From NCBI RefSeq assembly GCF_020523825.1, contig NZ_JAJALK010000009.1:62001-126000 (forward strand): 64,000 nucleotides of DNA. Reading direction: 5' to 3'. Below the pieces are notes generated by a model that saw only the letters and a program-made list of their open reading frames with translations, was not told the DNA's origin and made no database searches. The DNA comes from Methylobacterium brachiatum (GTDB taxonomy: Bacteria; Pseudomonadota; Alphaproteobacteria; Rhizobiales; Beijerinckiaceae). The position numbers and the translations under genes were made by a program. This document shows positions 54,129-63,654 of the stretch, one piece after another (positions within the stretch are counted from its first letter, which is position 1; the number at the start of each line of letters is the position of its first letter).

Positions 54129-55100
54129 TCAGCCGCGCAGCGTGGCGTGGTTCTCGAGGAACCAGCCATAGGTCTGGCGCAGCCCCTGCTCCAGGCCGAT
54201 CTCCGGCTGCCAGCCCATGGCCCGCAGGCGCGACACGTCCATCAGCTTGCGCGGCGTGCCGTCGGGCTTGGTCGCGTCGAACTCGAGCCGGCCCTCGTAG
54301 CCGATCACCCGCGCCAGGGCTTCGGCCAGCTCGCGGATGGTGCAATCCGCGCCGGTGCCGACGTTGATGTGCGACAGGTCCGGCCGGGTGTTGGCCGCGT
54401 AGACCGCGTCGTCCAGCTCCATCACGAACACGCTGGCACGGGCCATGTCGTCGACATGCAGGAACTCGCGCATCGCCCGACCCGTGCCCCAGACCGTGAC
54501 GGAGGCGCTTCCCGCCTGCCTCGCCTCGTGCAGGCGCCGCATCAGCGCCGGCAGGACGTGGGCGTTCTGCGGGTGGAAGTTGTCGTTGGGCCCGTACAGG
54601 TTGGTCGGCATCACGCTGCGGTAGCGCCGCCCGTATTGGCGGTTGTAGCTCTCGCACATCTTGATCCCGGCGATCTTGGCGATCGCGTAGGGCTCGTTGG
54701 TTGGTTCCAGCAGCCCGGTCAGAAGCGCGTCCTCGCGCATCGGCTGCTCCGCGTGCTTCGGGTAGATGCAGGAGGAGCCCAGGAACAGCAGCCGGTCGAC
54801 GTCGCTCGTGTGTGCGGCGTGGATGAAATTCGACTGGATCAGCAGGTTCTCGTGGATGAACTCGGCCGGGTAGGTGTTGTTGGCGTGGATCCCGCCGACC
54901 TTGGCGGCGGCGAGGTAGACCTGGTCGATGCGGTGCGTGGCGAAGAAGGCCCGGACCGCGGCCTGATCGAGCAGGTCCAACGCCTGCCGATCCGCCGTGA
55001 GAATCCGCTCGTAGCCCAGCTCGCGCAGCCGGCGCACGATCGCCGACCCCACCATCCCGCGGTGCCCCGCAACGAAGATGGTCCTGTCCCGCCCGTCCAT
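54129..55100 (-). CDS. fcl: GDP-L-fucose synthase
   Basis: 323 residues from the ATG at 55100 (MDGRDRTIFVAGHRGMVGSA). GHRGMVG binds NADP; AAAKVGGIHANNTYPAEFIH, LGSSCIYPKHAEQPMREDAL, NEPYAIAKIAGIKMCESYNR (Y..xK) and SVMPTNLYGPNDNFHPQNAH are diagnostic for Fcl/WcaG. It converts GDP-4-keto-6-deoxymannose to GDP-L-fucose. The partner dehydratase (gmd) is not in the window. Its product could feed the GT11-like enzymes at 8.8-11.8 kb. Confidence 0.95.
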   Translation of the reverse strand: MDGRDRTIFVAGHRGMVGSAIVRRLRELGYERILTADRQALDLLDQAAVRAFFATHRIDQVYLAAAKVGGIHANNTYPAEFIHENLLIQSNFIHAAHTSDVDRLLFLGSSCIYPKHAEQPMREDALLTGLLEPTNEPYAIAKIAGIKMCESYNRQYGRRYRSVMPTNLYGPNDNFHPQNAHVLPALMRRLHEARQAGSASVTVWGTGRAMREFLHVDDMARASVFVMELDDAVYAANTRPDLSHINVGTGADCTIRELAEALARVIGYEGRLEFDATKPDGTPRKLMDVSRLRAMGWQPEIGLEQGLRQTYGWFLENHATLRG

Positions 55101-55352
55101 CACGCGTCCATTCCCCGCGGCAAGTCCAGTTGCCGCCATCCCCTCGTTCCAGCCGACCTCGCCGCACAACCGAGCGCTTTTGTGGCATTCGCGATCGGGG
55201 GCGGGTCGTCCCGGGACGACCCGTTCATCCCCGGGGCTGGCAAAGCACCCGGGGCGAACGCGCGGAGGATGACGGATAATCCGCCGTCCAGAGGGGATCG
55301 GCGCCAAGCCATGACGGAGCGAGATCGACGGCGCCGGTGGAGGTCGATCGGC

Positions 55353-56423
55353 TCAGAACACCCGCACCTTGTCGAGGTGCAGGAACGCGCGCTCGGCCAG
55401 TTGCAGGCGGACGTACCGGGCGCGCTCGCCCGCGAGCCGAACCTGCAGCGGTCGGCCATCGGCGCCGCCGAACGTGCGGCCGCCCTGATCGTGCACGCAC
55501 CGCCAGGTCTCGCCGTCATCCGACAGGAGCACGCGCAGGGTCCGCGAGCGCTCCCGGGCGCAATCCATGCGGTTGAACACCCGCACCTCGTTGAGCGCGC
55601 GCACGGCCTCCAGATCCACCTGCCACCACGGCGCATCCTCGATGTCGGTGTGGAAGCCCGGCCGCCCGGTCAGCGGACCGTCGACGCCGCCCTGCGGGCC
55701 GTTGGCGGCGTCGAAGTACGACCATTCGCACAGGCTGCTCTGCGCCGCCGGCCGGCCCTCGCTCACAACCCCGTCGTACTCCGGCATGCTGACCGCGGGC
55801 TTCGGCCGACAGTAGAACGCCTCGCCGTGGCCGGCGGCGTCGAGGTTGAGCCAGCGCAGACGCAGGTCGAAGCCGCGCAGGAACCCCGTGACCTCGTCCA
55901 ACGTGCAGCCACCTTCGTAGAGCGGCGACTCGCTCACCTCGATGTAAACCCCGTCCAGAGCCGGGAGGGTCTGCGTGGCCCCCTGCAGCACCCGCAGATC
56001 GGAGCCCTGCGCATCGATCACCAGGAGATTGGGCACCCGGCCCGGGCTGTGCTCGGCGACGATCCGGTCGACGGTGGTCGTCACCATCCGCTGCGCACCG
56101 GTATAGACGATGTCAGGATGGTGATCGGCATGTGCGCCCAGCGCGAGCAGGCTGGAGGACTGGCCGCCGTTGCTGGCGACGTTGAACATGACCTCCTCGC
56201 CCGTGCGCTCGGCACAGACCGCCCGGATCGCCCGGTGGAACGGCATCCCGGCGAGGTTGGCCTCCAGGATCGCGAACGCTCCGTCCACCGGCTCGACGTA
56301 CAGGCACGGGCTCGCGCCGTTGGCCGCGTAATCGTGCCGTTCCTGCCCCTCGTTGGCCCCGACGTGGAGGATGCTCTCCACCCAGTGGCCCGCGCGATTC
56401 ATCTGTTCCAAGGCATCCAGCAT
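55353..56423 (-). CDS. FkbM-type methyltransferase fused to a discoidin/F5-8C domain
   Basis: 356 residues. The FkbM part (1-205) has ESILHVGANEGQERHDYAAN as SAM motif, LYVEPVDGAFAILEANLAG, and VPNLLVIDAQGSDLRVLQGA, TQTLPALDGVYIEVSESPLY. Residues about 215-356 are a discoidin domain (VSEGRPAAQSSLCEWS, DAPWWQVDLEAVRALNEVRV, LRVLLSDDGETWRCVHDQGG, ARYVRLQLAERAFLHLDKVR). FkbM enzymes O-methylate sugars or other small groups. The added domain probably guides the enzyme to a glycan. A similar discoidin domain occurs in the GT at 8.8 kb. Confidence 0.88.
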   Translation of the reverse strand: MLDALEQMNRAGHWVESILHVGANEGQERHDYAANGASPCLYVEPVDGAFAILEANLAGMPFHRAIRAVCAERTGEEVMFNVASNGGQSSSLLALGAHADHHPDIVYTGAQRMVTTTVDRIVAEHSPGRVPNLLVIDAQGSDLRVLQGATQTLPALDGVYIEVSESPLYEGGCTLDEVTGFLRGFDLRLRWLNLDAAGHGEAFYCRPKPAVSMPEYDGVVSEGRPAAQSSLCEWSYFDAANGPQGGVDGPLTGRPGFHTDIEDAPWWQVDLEAVRALNEVRVFNRMDCARERSRTLRVLLSDDGETWRCVHDQGGRTFGGADGRPLQVRLAGERARYVRLQLAERAFLHLDKVRVF

Positions 56424-57032
56424 AGATCACTCACAGTGGTAGATGGCGACGTCGATCGCGCCCAACGACTCCGACGGCGCCAGCGCCCGGGCGGGGGTGA
56501 TCGAGCTCGTCGTGACGCGTCCGCGGCACCGCTGGCCGACGCTGGGGGCGCGCTCTCGGCCGCGAGAGGTGTCGCGGCAATGGGGCAAGCGCAAGGCCGG
56601 TCCCGGATCGGGCGCCCGAGCGCCGGCATCCCGCCGGTAGGCGCGGATTGAGCGCGGGGGTGACTCCGGGCGTAGGCAAACGCATGCCACGCGCCCGGCC
56701 GGGAGCCAGTAGCCCGCCGGTGTCGGCCCTGGGTGCGCCGGCGCTCGACCAGCCGGCTCTCGTCCTCGGCAGCGCGGCGAGGGCCGCTGCGGCCGCACAA
56801 TACTGGCGCTCCCAGCCGGCCAGGGTTCGGGCCGCAAACCCTCGATCGCACTCGACACCGGCCGTGTACGGACCGCCGCCTTTCGCGGAGGGAGCCTCCG
56901 ATCCCCGGCGACCCGGTCGGAGGCGGGCACGGACGCTTGGACGCGCGGAAGGCCGGTGATGAACGGCCTCCCGCCCGCGCGAGCCTGCCTTTTACCAGAT
57001 CCGCAGGTCGCGGCGGGGGGAGGCAAGGGGGG
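56424..57032. other. 609-base GC-rich gap
   Basis: Overlapping Arg/Pro-rich frames on both strands, none with protein-like composition or motif. Confidence 0.35.
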
Positions 57033-57632
57033 TCAGATCAGGTCGTTGCGCCAGGTCACGTCGGTGCGCAGGACCTTGGCCGGGATGCCCCCCACCAGCA
57101 CGTTACTCGGGAACGTCCCGCTCACCAGGGAATTGGCCGCGGCGATCGAGCCGTCGCCGATCGTCGTGCCTTTCAGGATCGTCGACATGGTCCCGAGCCA
57201 GACCCGGTGACCGATGTGGATCGGCCGGGGCGGGTTGACCCGCTCACCGGTGTTCACGTCGACGATCGAGTGCATGTCGCTCACCGTGAAGCTCACGCCC
57301 CCCGCGATCAGGCAATTGTGGCCTATGGTGATGTCGCGGGGCTCGTGCGCGGCGATCGAGGCGTCCCCGACGAAAGCCGTGTGCTCGCCGATGATCAATT
57401 TCGAGGTCGCGAGCAGGTAGACCCGGAGGGTCTCTAGACGGACGTGGTCGCCCACGTGGACCGTCCCGTGCGATCGGCACAGGATCGACAGGCCGTTGCA
57501 ATGCGATCCACGCCCGATCATGACGTGGTTGTGGTGCCCCTCGAAGGTGATCGTCCCGCCATAGGCCTCTAGAAAACCCTCCGGCGCATCGACCTGATTG
57601 TTTGCGCCGCGGTCGTCGATCGTGACAGGCAT
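57033..57632 (-). CDS. left-handed beta-helix (hexapeptide) acyltransferase, second copy
   Basis: 199 residues from the ATG at 57632 (MPVTIDDRGANNQVDAPEGF); an ATG about ten codons earlier is possible. Hexapeptide-type repeats (GNNH/GHHNHVMIGRGSHCNGL, VHVGDHVRLETLRVYLLATS, ITIGHNCLIAGGVSFTVSDM) precede HSIVDVNTGERVNPPRPIHI, GHRVWLGTMSTILKGTTIGD and NVLVGGIPAKVLRTDVTWRN. It is a paralogue of the protein at 12.5 kb and shares the H-[TS]-[VI]-x-D-V-x-T-G-E-R core. It is predicted to acylate a sugar of the exported polysaccharide. Confidence 0.85.
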   Translation of the reverse strand: MPVTIDDRGANNQVDAPEGFLEAYGGTITFEGHHNHVMIGRGSHCNGLSILCRSHGTVHVGDHVRLETLRVYLLATSKLIIGEHTAFVGDASIAAHEPRDITIGHNCLIAGGVSFTVSDMHSIVDVNTGERVNPPRPIHIGHRVWLGTMSTILKGTTIGDGSIAAANSLVSGTFPSNVLVGGIPAKVLRTDVTWRNDLI

Positions 57633-58237
57633 ATCTCTGGGGTACCCCGGTCTATAGATCATCTCGGACTGGAGCCGACGCCGCACAGATGCGCGCGGAT
57701 CGGCGGCGCCCGCAAGCCCCGAGCGGCGCCACGTCTGCTACGCCAGAGGGCGGTTGGAGGCCACCCACGCCGGCCCGCTCAGATGCGTCCGACGCTTGCG
57801 CCGTCGCGCGGCCGCAGCGCGACGGGTCCGACCCACCGAGCCGCGCGCCACCGCGCCACGACGGTGTGGACGCCATCCCGCCGACAAGGGTCGGCTCCCC
57901 CCGGTCGCGCTCGTCGCGCCACCACACTCGATCCTCACCCTCGCCCCGCCGGCTTCATGCGGCCAGCGCGGCGCAGAGGGCGATGCGCGCCGATCCCCGG
58001 CGCTGGACGCTCCGCCATCACCCCCGCCCTGGTCTCGGGCGAGAAGGCGCCCGGTTTGCGCCGCCCCGGATCCGCGCCGGGACCCATTCGGGGCCGGCTC
58101 AGTGCGAACCCAGGTCCCGCTCGGACCGGCGGTAACCGGTTGCGACGGGCGAGGCGTATTTCATGCGTGACTCATCCCCGGTTGCGGCTAGAGAAACCGC
58201 ACCGTTCCCCGCTCGCGCCGCTGAGGATGTCGTGCTC
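57633..58237. other. gap between divergent acyltransferase and SGNH genes
   Basis: About 600 GC-rich bases that must hold both promoters. No coding frame is supported apart from a possible 25-codon extension (from 58163) of the gene on the right. Confidence 0.3.
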
Positions 58238-59275
58238 ATGGCCTCGATCCCGACCCTTGAGACGCAACGCAACAGATTCAAGCATCACGTCCCCTATTTC
58301 GACGCGCGCCTGCGGAGGCCTACCCCGTACGCGCAGTTCACCGGCGAGCCACACTACAAGCTCGACCAGCATTGCATGCCCTACGACGCGTTGGGGTTTC
58401 TCAATCCCGTGGCGGCGGGTCCGCGCGAGAACCCGGATGAGGTGCGGATCTTCGTCGTCGGCGACAGCACGATGAACGTGGGCATCCAGTGGCTCGACCT
58501 GATCGCCGGCCGGATCGAGGACATCTTCCACCACGCCGGATCAGGGCACGTGAAAGCGTATAATTTTGGCGTCACATCGTCCTGCACCGAGCAGATGACG
58601 AGCCTCATCTTCGCGCGTCTTCTGGATCTCGACCCCGACGCGTTGGTGGTCGTCAGCGGCGCCACCGACGCCTTCCAGCCGCTGACATACGATCCTCGGC
58701 CGGGCCACCCATACAACAGCTTCGTCACGGAGAGCCTCTACGGCTACTTCTTCGACGCGCACAACGAGGCGGCTTGGCGCGATGGCTTGACCTACGACCA
58801 GCTGATCGACCGGGCGTTCGACTATCAAACTCGGCTGAAGCGCGATGTCGATTTCGGAAGCCAAGCGTGGGAGATAGCGATCGCAGATCAGTACAAAGCT
58901 TCCATCCGAAAGCTCGCCCGCATCGCGCGCGCCGCAGAGATCCCAGTCCTGTACTTTCTTGAACCAATCGTGGTCCGTAAGGACCGCCCGGGTCAATCTG
59001 AGATGAACTTGGCCGCCCCCGAGACGCTGTCCTTGCTGGCCCGACAATATGACCGGTTCGAGGCCCATCTTCACGACCTCGAACAGGACGGTCTGCCCGA
59101 CAATCTCGAATTGCATGACGCCAGTCGGCTCATCGGCGGTGACGGACCCGGAACCTTCTACGACATCGTCCACTACGATTTCGACGGGCGCGCGACCGTA
59201 TCGAAGTTCATCGCGCGCCATCTCGAAGGACACGTCGCCCGCCTGAGCGCGAGCCGGAGCGTCAGGCTGCCCTAA
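58238..59275 (+). CDS. SGNH/GDSL hydrolase-like protein
   Basis: 345 residues from the ATG at 58238 after GAGGA; an in-frame ATG at 58163 would add 25 residues. It shows VRIFVVGDSTMNVGIQWLDL (GDS), AYNFGVTSSCTEQMTSLIFA, LVVVSGATDAFQPLTYDPRP and FYDIVHYDFDGRATVSKFIA (D-x-x-H). It resembles the 53-kb protein over its whole length, including an N-terminal R(R)FK..F.TFD..(L)R.P.PY.QF.G motif. Probable sugar O-acyl hydrolase or transferase. It is transcribed opposite to most genes of this region. Confidence 0.75.
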   Translation: MASIPTLETQRNRFKHHVPYFDARLRRPTPYAQFTGEPHYKLDQHCMPYDALGFLNPVAAGPRENPDEVRIFVVGDSTMNVGIQWLDLIAGRIEDIFHHAGSGHVKAYNFGVTSSCTEQMTSLIFARLLDLDPDALVVVSGATDAFQPLTYDPRPGHPYNSFVTESLYGYFFDAHNEAAWRDGLTYDQLIDRAFDYQTRLKRDVDFGSQAWEIAIADQYKASIRKLARIARAAEIPVLYFLEPIVVRKDRPGQSEMNLAAPETLSLLARQYDRFEAHLHDLEQDGLPDNLELHDASRLIGGDGPGTFYDIVHYDFDGRATVSKFIARHLEGHVARLSASRSVRLP

Positions 59276-60049
59276 GGGGATTCCATCGCTCGCCGATGAC
59301 GGGACGCGCCGGCGACCACCGGCCCGTTCGATATGGGCACGCAGACCGATAGCGTCCGCCCGCGCCCGCTCGGGTCGCGTGGCGGCGGCCGGGCGGGACC
59401 GAGGCGCCGTCTTGAACCGGCGGCAAACCGTGCCGCTGGGCTCAGCACGGGACGCGCGATGCCGCGCGGCATTCGACGCGATGGTCGCCGAAGGCGCCCG
59501 TCGCGCTCGGTCGCGAGGGCCCGACGCGGCCTGCAGCCTCCGCGAGCGATCGGTTCCACGGCGACGTCGGGACCGGCGACGGGCGGTTTGATCACGGCAC
59601 CGAACGGTGTCCCCTCCATCGCACATCGGGGCCGAAGACCCACACAGCAGAGCTGCCGACGGGGCGTCCATGGGCGGGCCCGTCGCCTCCGTCTCCGTCT
59701 CGTCTGGCGTTGCGTCCTTCAGATCACCCGGTGACCTACGCGACGCGGTTTCCGGCACTCTCGACGCGGAACCGGTTCCACCCGAGCTCTCGGTGGAGGC
59801 GGGCCACGCCGCGCGCGCCATCCCGCTCGGCGCGGGTGCGGCACCTCAGCACCCGGGGCGAGGTGGCGACGGGGATGAACCTTCACCGCGCCCTTCGAAC
59901 TCGCGTCTCTCCCGGCACAAGCTGGCCGGGCGCGGCGACGTTCAGCCTCCACGGGAAACGTAGCCGAGCGCGTCGGGGTCGGCGATTGCGGTCGTTCCCC
60001 GTCTCGGCGCTCGCCCGGGGCGACCCGGTATCCGGTCGCGCGGCACGCT
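59276..60049. other. 774-base GC-rich gap
   Basis: Long but mutually overlapping frames of low protein likeness. No gene, terminator or repeat could be supported. Confidence 0.35.
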
Positions 60050-61291
60050 CTAGGCTATCACCTTGCGCGCGAACAATGTCGTGGCGAACAGCGTGGCCGC
60101 TCCGGCGGTGATCAGGCTGATCATCAGGATCCGCCGCGGCTCCGTCGAGGACTCGGCCTTCGCCGGCTGCACGATCGCGGCGAACGTCTCCACCTGCTGT
60201 GCGGCGACGATGCGGGCCCGCTCGTGGGCTACCCGTACCTGCTCGTAGTACTTCTCCGCGTTCTTACGGCCGTTGTCGAGGGCCTCGAACCGGGTCAGCG
60301 CGTCGGAGAGCAAGCGCTTCTGCGCGGGATCACCGCCGGCCAATTGCCGCTCGACCCGGGCGATGTTGTCGTCGAGATCGTTGATACGCTGCTTCAGATC
60401 GATGATCTGACGCGATTGCGGACCGAGGTCGCGCTGACCTATCCCGAGCTGGACTGCCAGGTTGATCCGCGAAGATCTCAGATCGCCTATGGTCTTGAGG
60501 GCGGCCTCGTTCGACTTCTGGGCGTCGATCACGCCCTCCCGGTTGCGCAGATCGTTCACCGTCCTGCGGGCGTTGATCAGCCGCTGCTCCGCGCCCTGCA
60601 ATTCGCGGGCGCTCTCGCTCAACGCGTCCTGGCGCGCGGGCGCACTGAGGCCGTTCAGCATCCGCTCGGCCTCACTGAGCACCGCCTCCGCGATGGCGAA
60701 GGATTCGGCCGGGTCGAAAGCCTCAACCGATAGGAACATGACACCGGACCCTGATTCGACGTCGATCGTGACCCGACGCTTCCAGTATCGCAGCAACTTC
60801 TCGATCGGTTTGTCCGCGTCGAAGCGGGAGAAGTAGTCGATGCTGTCCCGGCTGAACCACGCGCGGATCGGCAGCTTCGCTTCGAGCGCCTCCAGCATCG
60901 GGCGGCTGTGGACGTATTCCAGGGTGATCAGGGTATCCTGCGCGATCATCTGGTTCGGCACGCCGGCATTGGTGCCGACCGCGTCCGACGTCGCCTTGTC
61001 GGCCGTGCCGATCGTCGGCCGGATCGCGAACCGCGTCTCCGTCACGTAGCGGTCCGAGGCGATGAGCCCGTAGTACACGGCGCCGGCGAGCGTCGGCAGC
61101 GCGAAGCACAGCGCGAACAGGATCGGGATCCACGGGTCGGCCTTGACGTGGCTCTGGTAGGACCGAATGCCCGTCCTGTGATCGGCCAGGCCAGGGACCC
61201 GCGCGAACTGGCGCAACGCCGAGGCGATCGCCGTCCGCCGCTGAGATGCCGGGACCGGGCTGCCGTCGGTCTCCCGGATGTCGGTCGTCAT
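60050..61291 (-). CDS. capsule export polysaccharide co-polymerase (KpsE/CtrB-like)
   Basis: 413 residues from the ATG at 61291, preceded by GGGGGA. A membrane segment near 50-75 (PWIPILFALCFALPTLAGAV) is followed by a periplasmic part beginning SDRYVTETRFAIRP and a long coiled coil (about 220-370: LQGAEQRLINARRTVNDLRN, QIIDLKQRINDLDDNIARVE). A C-terminal membrane helix (RILMISLITAGAATLFATTL) closes it. This is the PCP plan of KpsE, which links the inner-membrane ABC exporter with the outer-membrane channel. It pairs with the permease at 62.8 kb. Confidence 0.85.
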   Translation of the reverse strand: MTTDIRETDGSPVPASQRRTAIASALRQFARVPGLADHRTGIRSYQSHVKADPWIPILFALCFALPTLAGAVYYGLIASDRYVTETRFAIRPTIGTADKATSDAVGTNAGVPNQMIAQDTLITLEYVHSRPMLEALEAKLPIRAWFSRDSIDYFSRFDADKPIEKLLRYWKRRVTIDVESGSGVMFLSVEAFDPAESFAIAEAVLSEAERMLNGLSAPARQDALSESARELQGAEQRLINARRTVNDLRNREGVIDAQKSNEAALKTIGDLRSSRINLAVQLGIGQRDLGPQSRQIIDLKQRINDLDDNIARVERQLAGGDPAQKRLLSDALTRFEALDNGRKNAEKYYEQVRVAHERARIVAAQQVETFAAIVQPAKAESSTEPRRILMISLITAGAATLFATTLFARKVIA

Positions 61292-61513
61292 CAGCAATCC
61301 CCCAGTGCTCAGAGCCCGGGAAACGCGCAGTCCGGTTGACCGAACCGCAGCCGCACACGCGTGGCTCCCTCTCGAAGGTCCTCGCATCGGCTAGAGGCGA
61401 AAGCGTGTCGGGGGCGAGATCGATCGCATCGCCCGCGGATACCGGTGGCGGATCCGGATCGATCGACCGCGGCGTCGGCGGCCGCCTCGCATGATCTTTC
61501 GCGCGGAGCGATC

Positions 61514-62017
61514 TCAATCCCCCGATTCGCCCGGCTCCTCCGCCCCCGTCTCCTCTCCCGCGTCCTCACTCGCCGCCTCGTCGCGGGGGGAGGGCGCGGC
61601 CACGTAGAAGTCGCCCCGGCGCACCGCCTCGCCGCCGGTCACCATCATGCTGAGATACGTGTTCAACGTGTTGGGCGCGACGTCGGGTAGACGTTGCTCG
61701 ATCTCAGCGTGCGACAAGCCCTGAGGTCCCGTCTCCTCCAACAGCGCTTTCAACCGGCCCTTGGCCGAGTTCGCCCGGGGGCCGCGGCTGCCCCGACCGG
61801 CCACCCGCCGGGTGCGGACGGAAACCTCCCCCGCCGGGTCGAGACCGACGGGCCCCGCTTCATCCAGGGCCCCGCCCTCGACGATCGCCGCCAGGGATTT
61901 TTCCGCCGTCCGAAGCTTGTTCAGCTCGGTCGTCAGGCGCTCGTAGTCGGCCTGGAGATCGGCTCGCCGTTGCCGCACGTCGGCCAGGGCCTTCGCCAGC
62001 GTATCGTCTCCTGCCAT
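61514..62017 (-). CDS. coiled-coil plus winged-helix-like hypothetical protein
   Basis: 167 residues. An N-terminal heptad helix (LADVRQRRADLQADYERLTT, ELNKLRTAEKSLAAIVEGG) precedes a basic linker and a helical-strand region (GRLKALLEETGPQGLSHAEI, EQRLPDVAPNTLNTYLSMMV) reminiscent of a winged helix for DNA binding. The tail is acidic. No named family was recognised. It may regulate the export genes around it; this is an inference. Confidence 0.6.
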   Translation of the reverse strand: MAGDDTLAKALADVRQRRADLQADYERLTTELNKLRTAEKSLAAIVEGGALDEAGPVGLDPAGEVSVRTRRVAGRGSRGPRANSAKGRLKALLEETGPQGLSHAEIEQRLPDVAPNTLNTYLSMMVTGGEAVRRGDFYVAAPSPRDEAASEDAGEETGAEEPGESGD

Positions 62018-62151
62018 CGTCGATTCCCGAACACCACAGCGCGGCAGGGCTTAGGTCATAAGCGGCCCGGGGCGTCAATCGGCTCATGCCCTGCTCAGAC
62101 GGCCAGCGCGGTCCGGTCTGGAACGATGCGCGCCCGCGCGCCGGGAGGCCG

Positions 62152-62535
62152 TCAGCGGGAACTGGCACCCGCGGCGCCACCGCTCGATCCGCCCGCGCTC
62201 GAACTTGAGAAGGCGTCGTTGCCCGACTGCACGCCGGCCGTGCCGAGTTGAAAGCCGCGGGCGTCGACGCCGTAATTGGGATCGCGCGCCTGCAGTCCCA
62301 GCGGGGCCGGGTCGAACGGTTGCACAGTCTCGTATTGCGGTTGACCCCCGGCGAGCGGGCGCGTCACCGCCTCGGCTCGGATCGCGTCCGAGCAGAGCCC
62401 CTGGCACACGGGGTGGACGAGATCTGTGGGCTGGCAGATCGGCGTGATCACGCCCCGCACGCAGGCGCAGCGGCACAGCGCCGAGGCGGGGAGGGGGAAG
62501 AGCAACAGCGAGCAGGCGAGGAGGAGCGGGCGCAT
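62152..62535 (-). CDS. secreted Cys-rich hypothetical protein
   Basis: 127 residues from the ATG at 62535. The first 20 residues (MRPLLLACSLLLFPLPASAL) form a signal peptide with an A-x-A-like cleavage site. The mature start is Cys-rich (CRCACVRGVITPICQPTDLV, HPVCQGLC), seven cysteines in about 30 residues, suggesting disulfides in the periplasm. The rest is low in structure and ends in Ser/Gly/Ala repeats. The function is unknown. Confidence 0.65.
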   Translation of the reverse strand: MRPLLLACSLLLFPLPASALCRCACVRGVITPICQPTDLVHPVCQGLCSDAIRAEAVTRPLAGGQPQYETVQPFDPAPLGLQARDPNYGVDARGFQLGTAGVQSGNDAFSSSSAGGSSGGAAGASSR

Positions 62536-62850
62536 GTCAGGCTGTCCGGGAGATCGTTGCCACGCGCCGACCTGTAGCAAACCTGCGCGCGGACCGCGAC
62601 TCGGGCTCGACCCCCCGACCGACCGCTCCCTCGTGAGGGCGCTCGCCGGCTCGACTGGTCGGGCGGGGCCCTCGCGACCGTCAGAAAATCGACGGCCGGC
62701 GATCGTAGAGGCCGTCGCAGCTCTCGAACGCCCCCGGCAACACCTTCGACGCCTACCTGGCCCGAGGGGACGAAGGGCAGCGTCGGGCCGATCCAACGCA
62801 CTTTTGCCCAGGTTTACGTCGATGTCTCGCCGACGTCGAGGTTTGGTCCC
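62536..62850. other. divergent region upstream of the ABC permease
   Basis: 315 bases between two divergent genes. The promoters should lie here. No other feature is seen. Confidence 0.3.
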
Positions 62851-63645
62851 ATGCCCGCATCCATACAGGCTCCTAGCCAACGGAGCCCGCTCGAATCGTA
62901 TCTGCACGTCCTGCACGCGCTGATCCTGCGCGACATGCGCACCCGTTTCGGCGCCTCGATCTGGGGCTACGGGGTGGTGGTCCTGTGGCCGTGCGTTCAC
63001 ATCTTCATGCTGATCGCGATCTACACGTTTCAGAAAATACCGGCGCCGCTCGGCGACGACCGGGCGTTGTTCTTCGCCACCGGAGCGGTCCCGGTCCTGG
63101 TCTTTCAATATGTCTCCCGCGAGGTGATGAAATCGGTGATCATGAACCGACCTTTGACGTACTATCCGCAGGTGAAGCTCTTCGACCTGATCTTCTCCCG
63201 CATCCTCGTCGAGATCGTGACCGGATTTCTCGCCCTCTTGGTCGTTAGTTCCGTCCTCCTGATCATAGGGGTCAATCCGATTCCTTCGGCCCCGCTCACG
63301 GCGGTGTGCGGCTACGTCGCCGCGATCGGCCTCGGGATCGGCGTCGGCACGATCAACGTCGCCATCATCGGGTTTTTCCCAGGCTGGATGATCGGCTACG
63401 CGCTGTTCAGCATCGTCTTGTACATCTCCAGCGGCGTGATGTTCATGCCGAGCTACCTGCCCGAAAAAGTTTATTACTGGATGAAGTTCAATCCCGCCCT
63501 GCAAGCCGCGGAGTGGGTCAGGTCGGCCTATTATCCTTACGCGGGACTCCAAATCGACCAGCTTTACGTGATCATGTTCGGGTTCACCGCCACCACCATC
63601 GGCTTGTTTCTACTGAAGCACGTGGTCAGCAAGATGCAGGGCTAG
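62851..63645 (+). CDS. polysaccharide ABC exporter permease (KpsM/ABC-2 type)
   Basis: 264 residues. An ABC-2 membrane domain with six hydrophobic segments, among them VVLWPCVHIFMLIAIYTFQK, FFATGAVPVLVFQYVSREVM, VTGFLALLVVSSVLLIIGVN and MIGYALFSIVLYISSGVMFM, plus LILRDMRTRFG at the N-terminus and YWMKFNPALQAAEWVRSAYY near the end. These match KpsM-like permeases for capsule or O-antigen. The ATPase partner (kpsT) is absent from the window. An IS630-type element begins at its stop codon, so the downstream order has been changed. Confidence 0.9.
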   Translation: MPASIQAPSQRSPLESYLHVLHALILRDMRTRFGASIWGYGVVVLWPCVHIFMLIAIYTFQKIPAPLGDDRALFFATGAVPVLVFQYVSREVMKSVIMNRPLTYYPQVKLFDLIFSRILVEIVTGFLALLVVSSVLLIIGVNPIPSAPLTAVCGYVAAIGLGIGVGTINVAIIGFFPGWMIGYALFSIVLYISSGVMFMPSYLPEKVYYWMKFNPALQAAEWVRSAYYPYAGLQIDQLYVIMFGFTATTIGLFLLKHVVSKMQG

Positions 63646-63654
63646 TGCATCGAC

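Noticed and set aside
54147..56651. 834-codon plus-strand frame
   Set aside because: Complement of the fucose synthase and FkbM genes; an effect of high GC at third positions.
58541..59821. 426-codon minus-strand frame
   Set aside because: Shadow of the SGNH gene; no start signal or motif.
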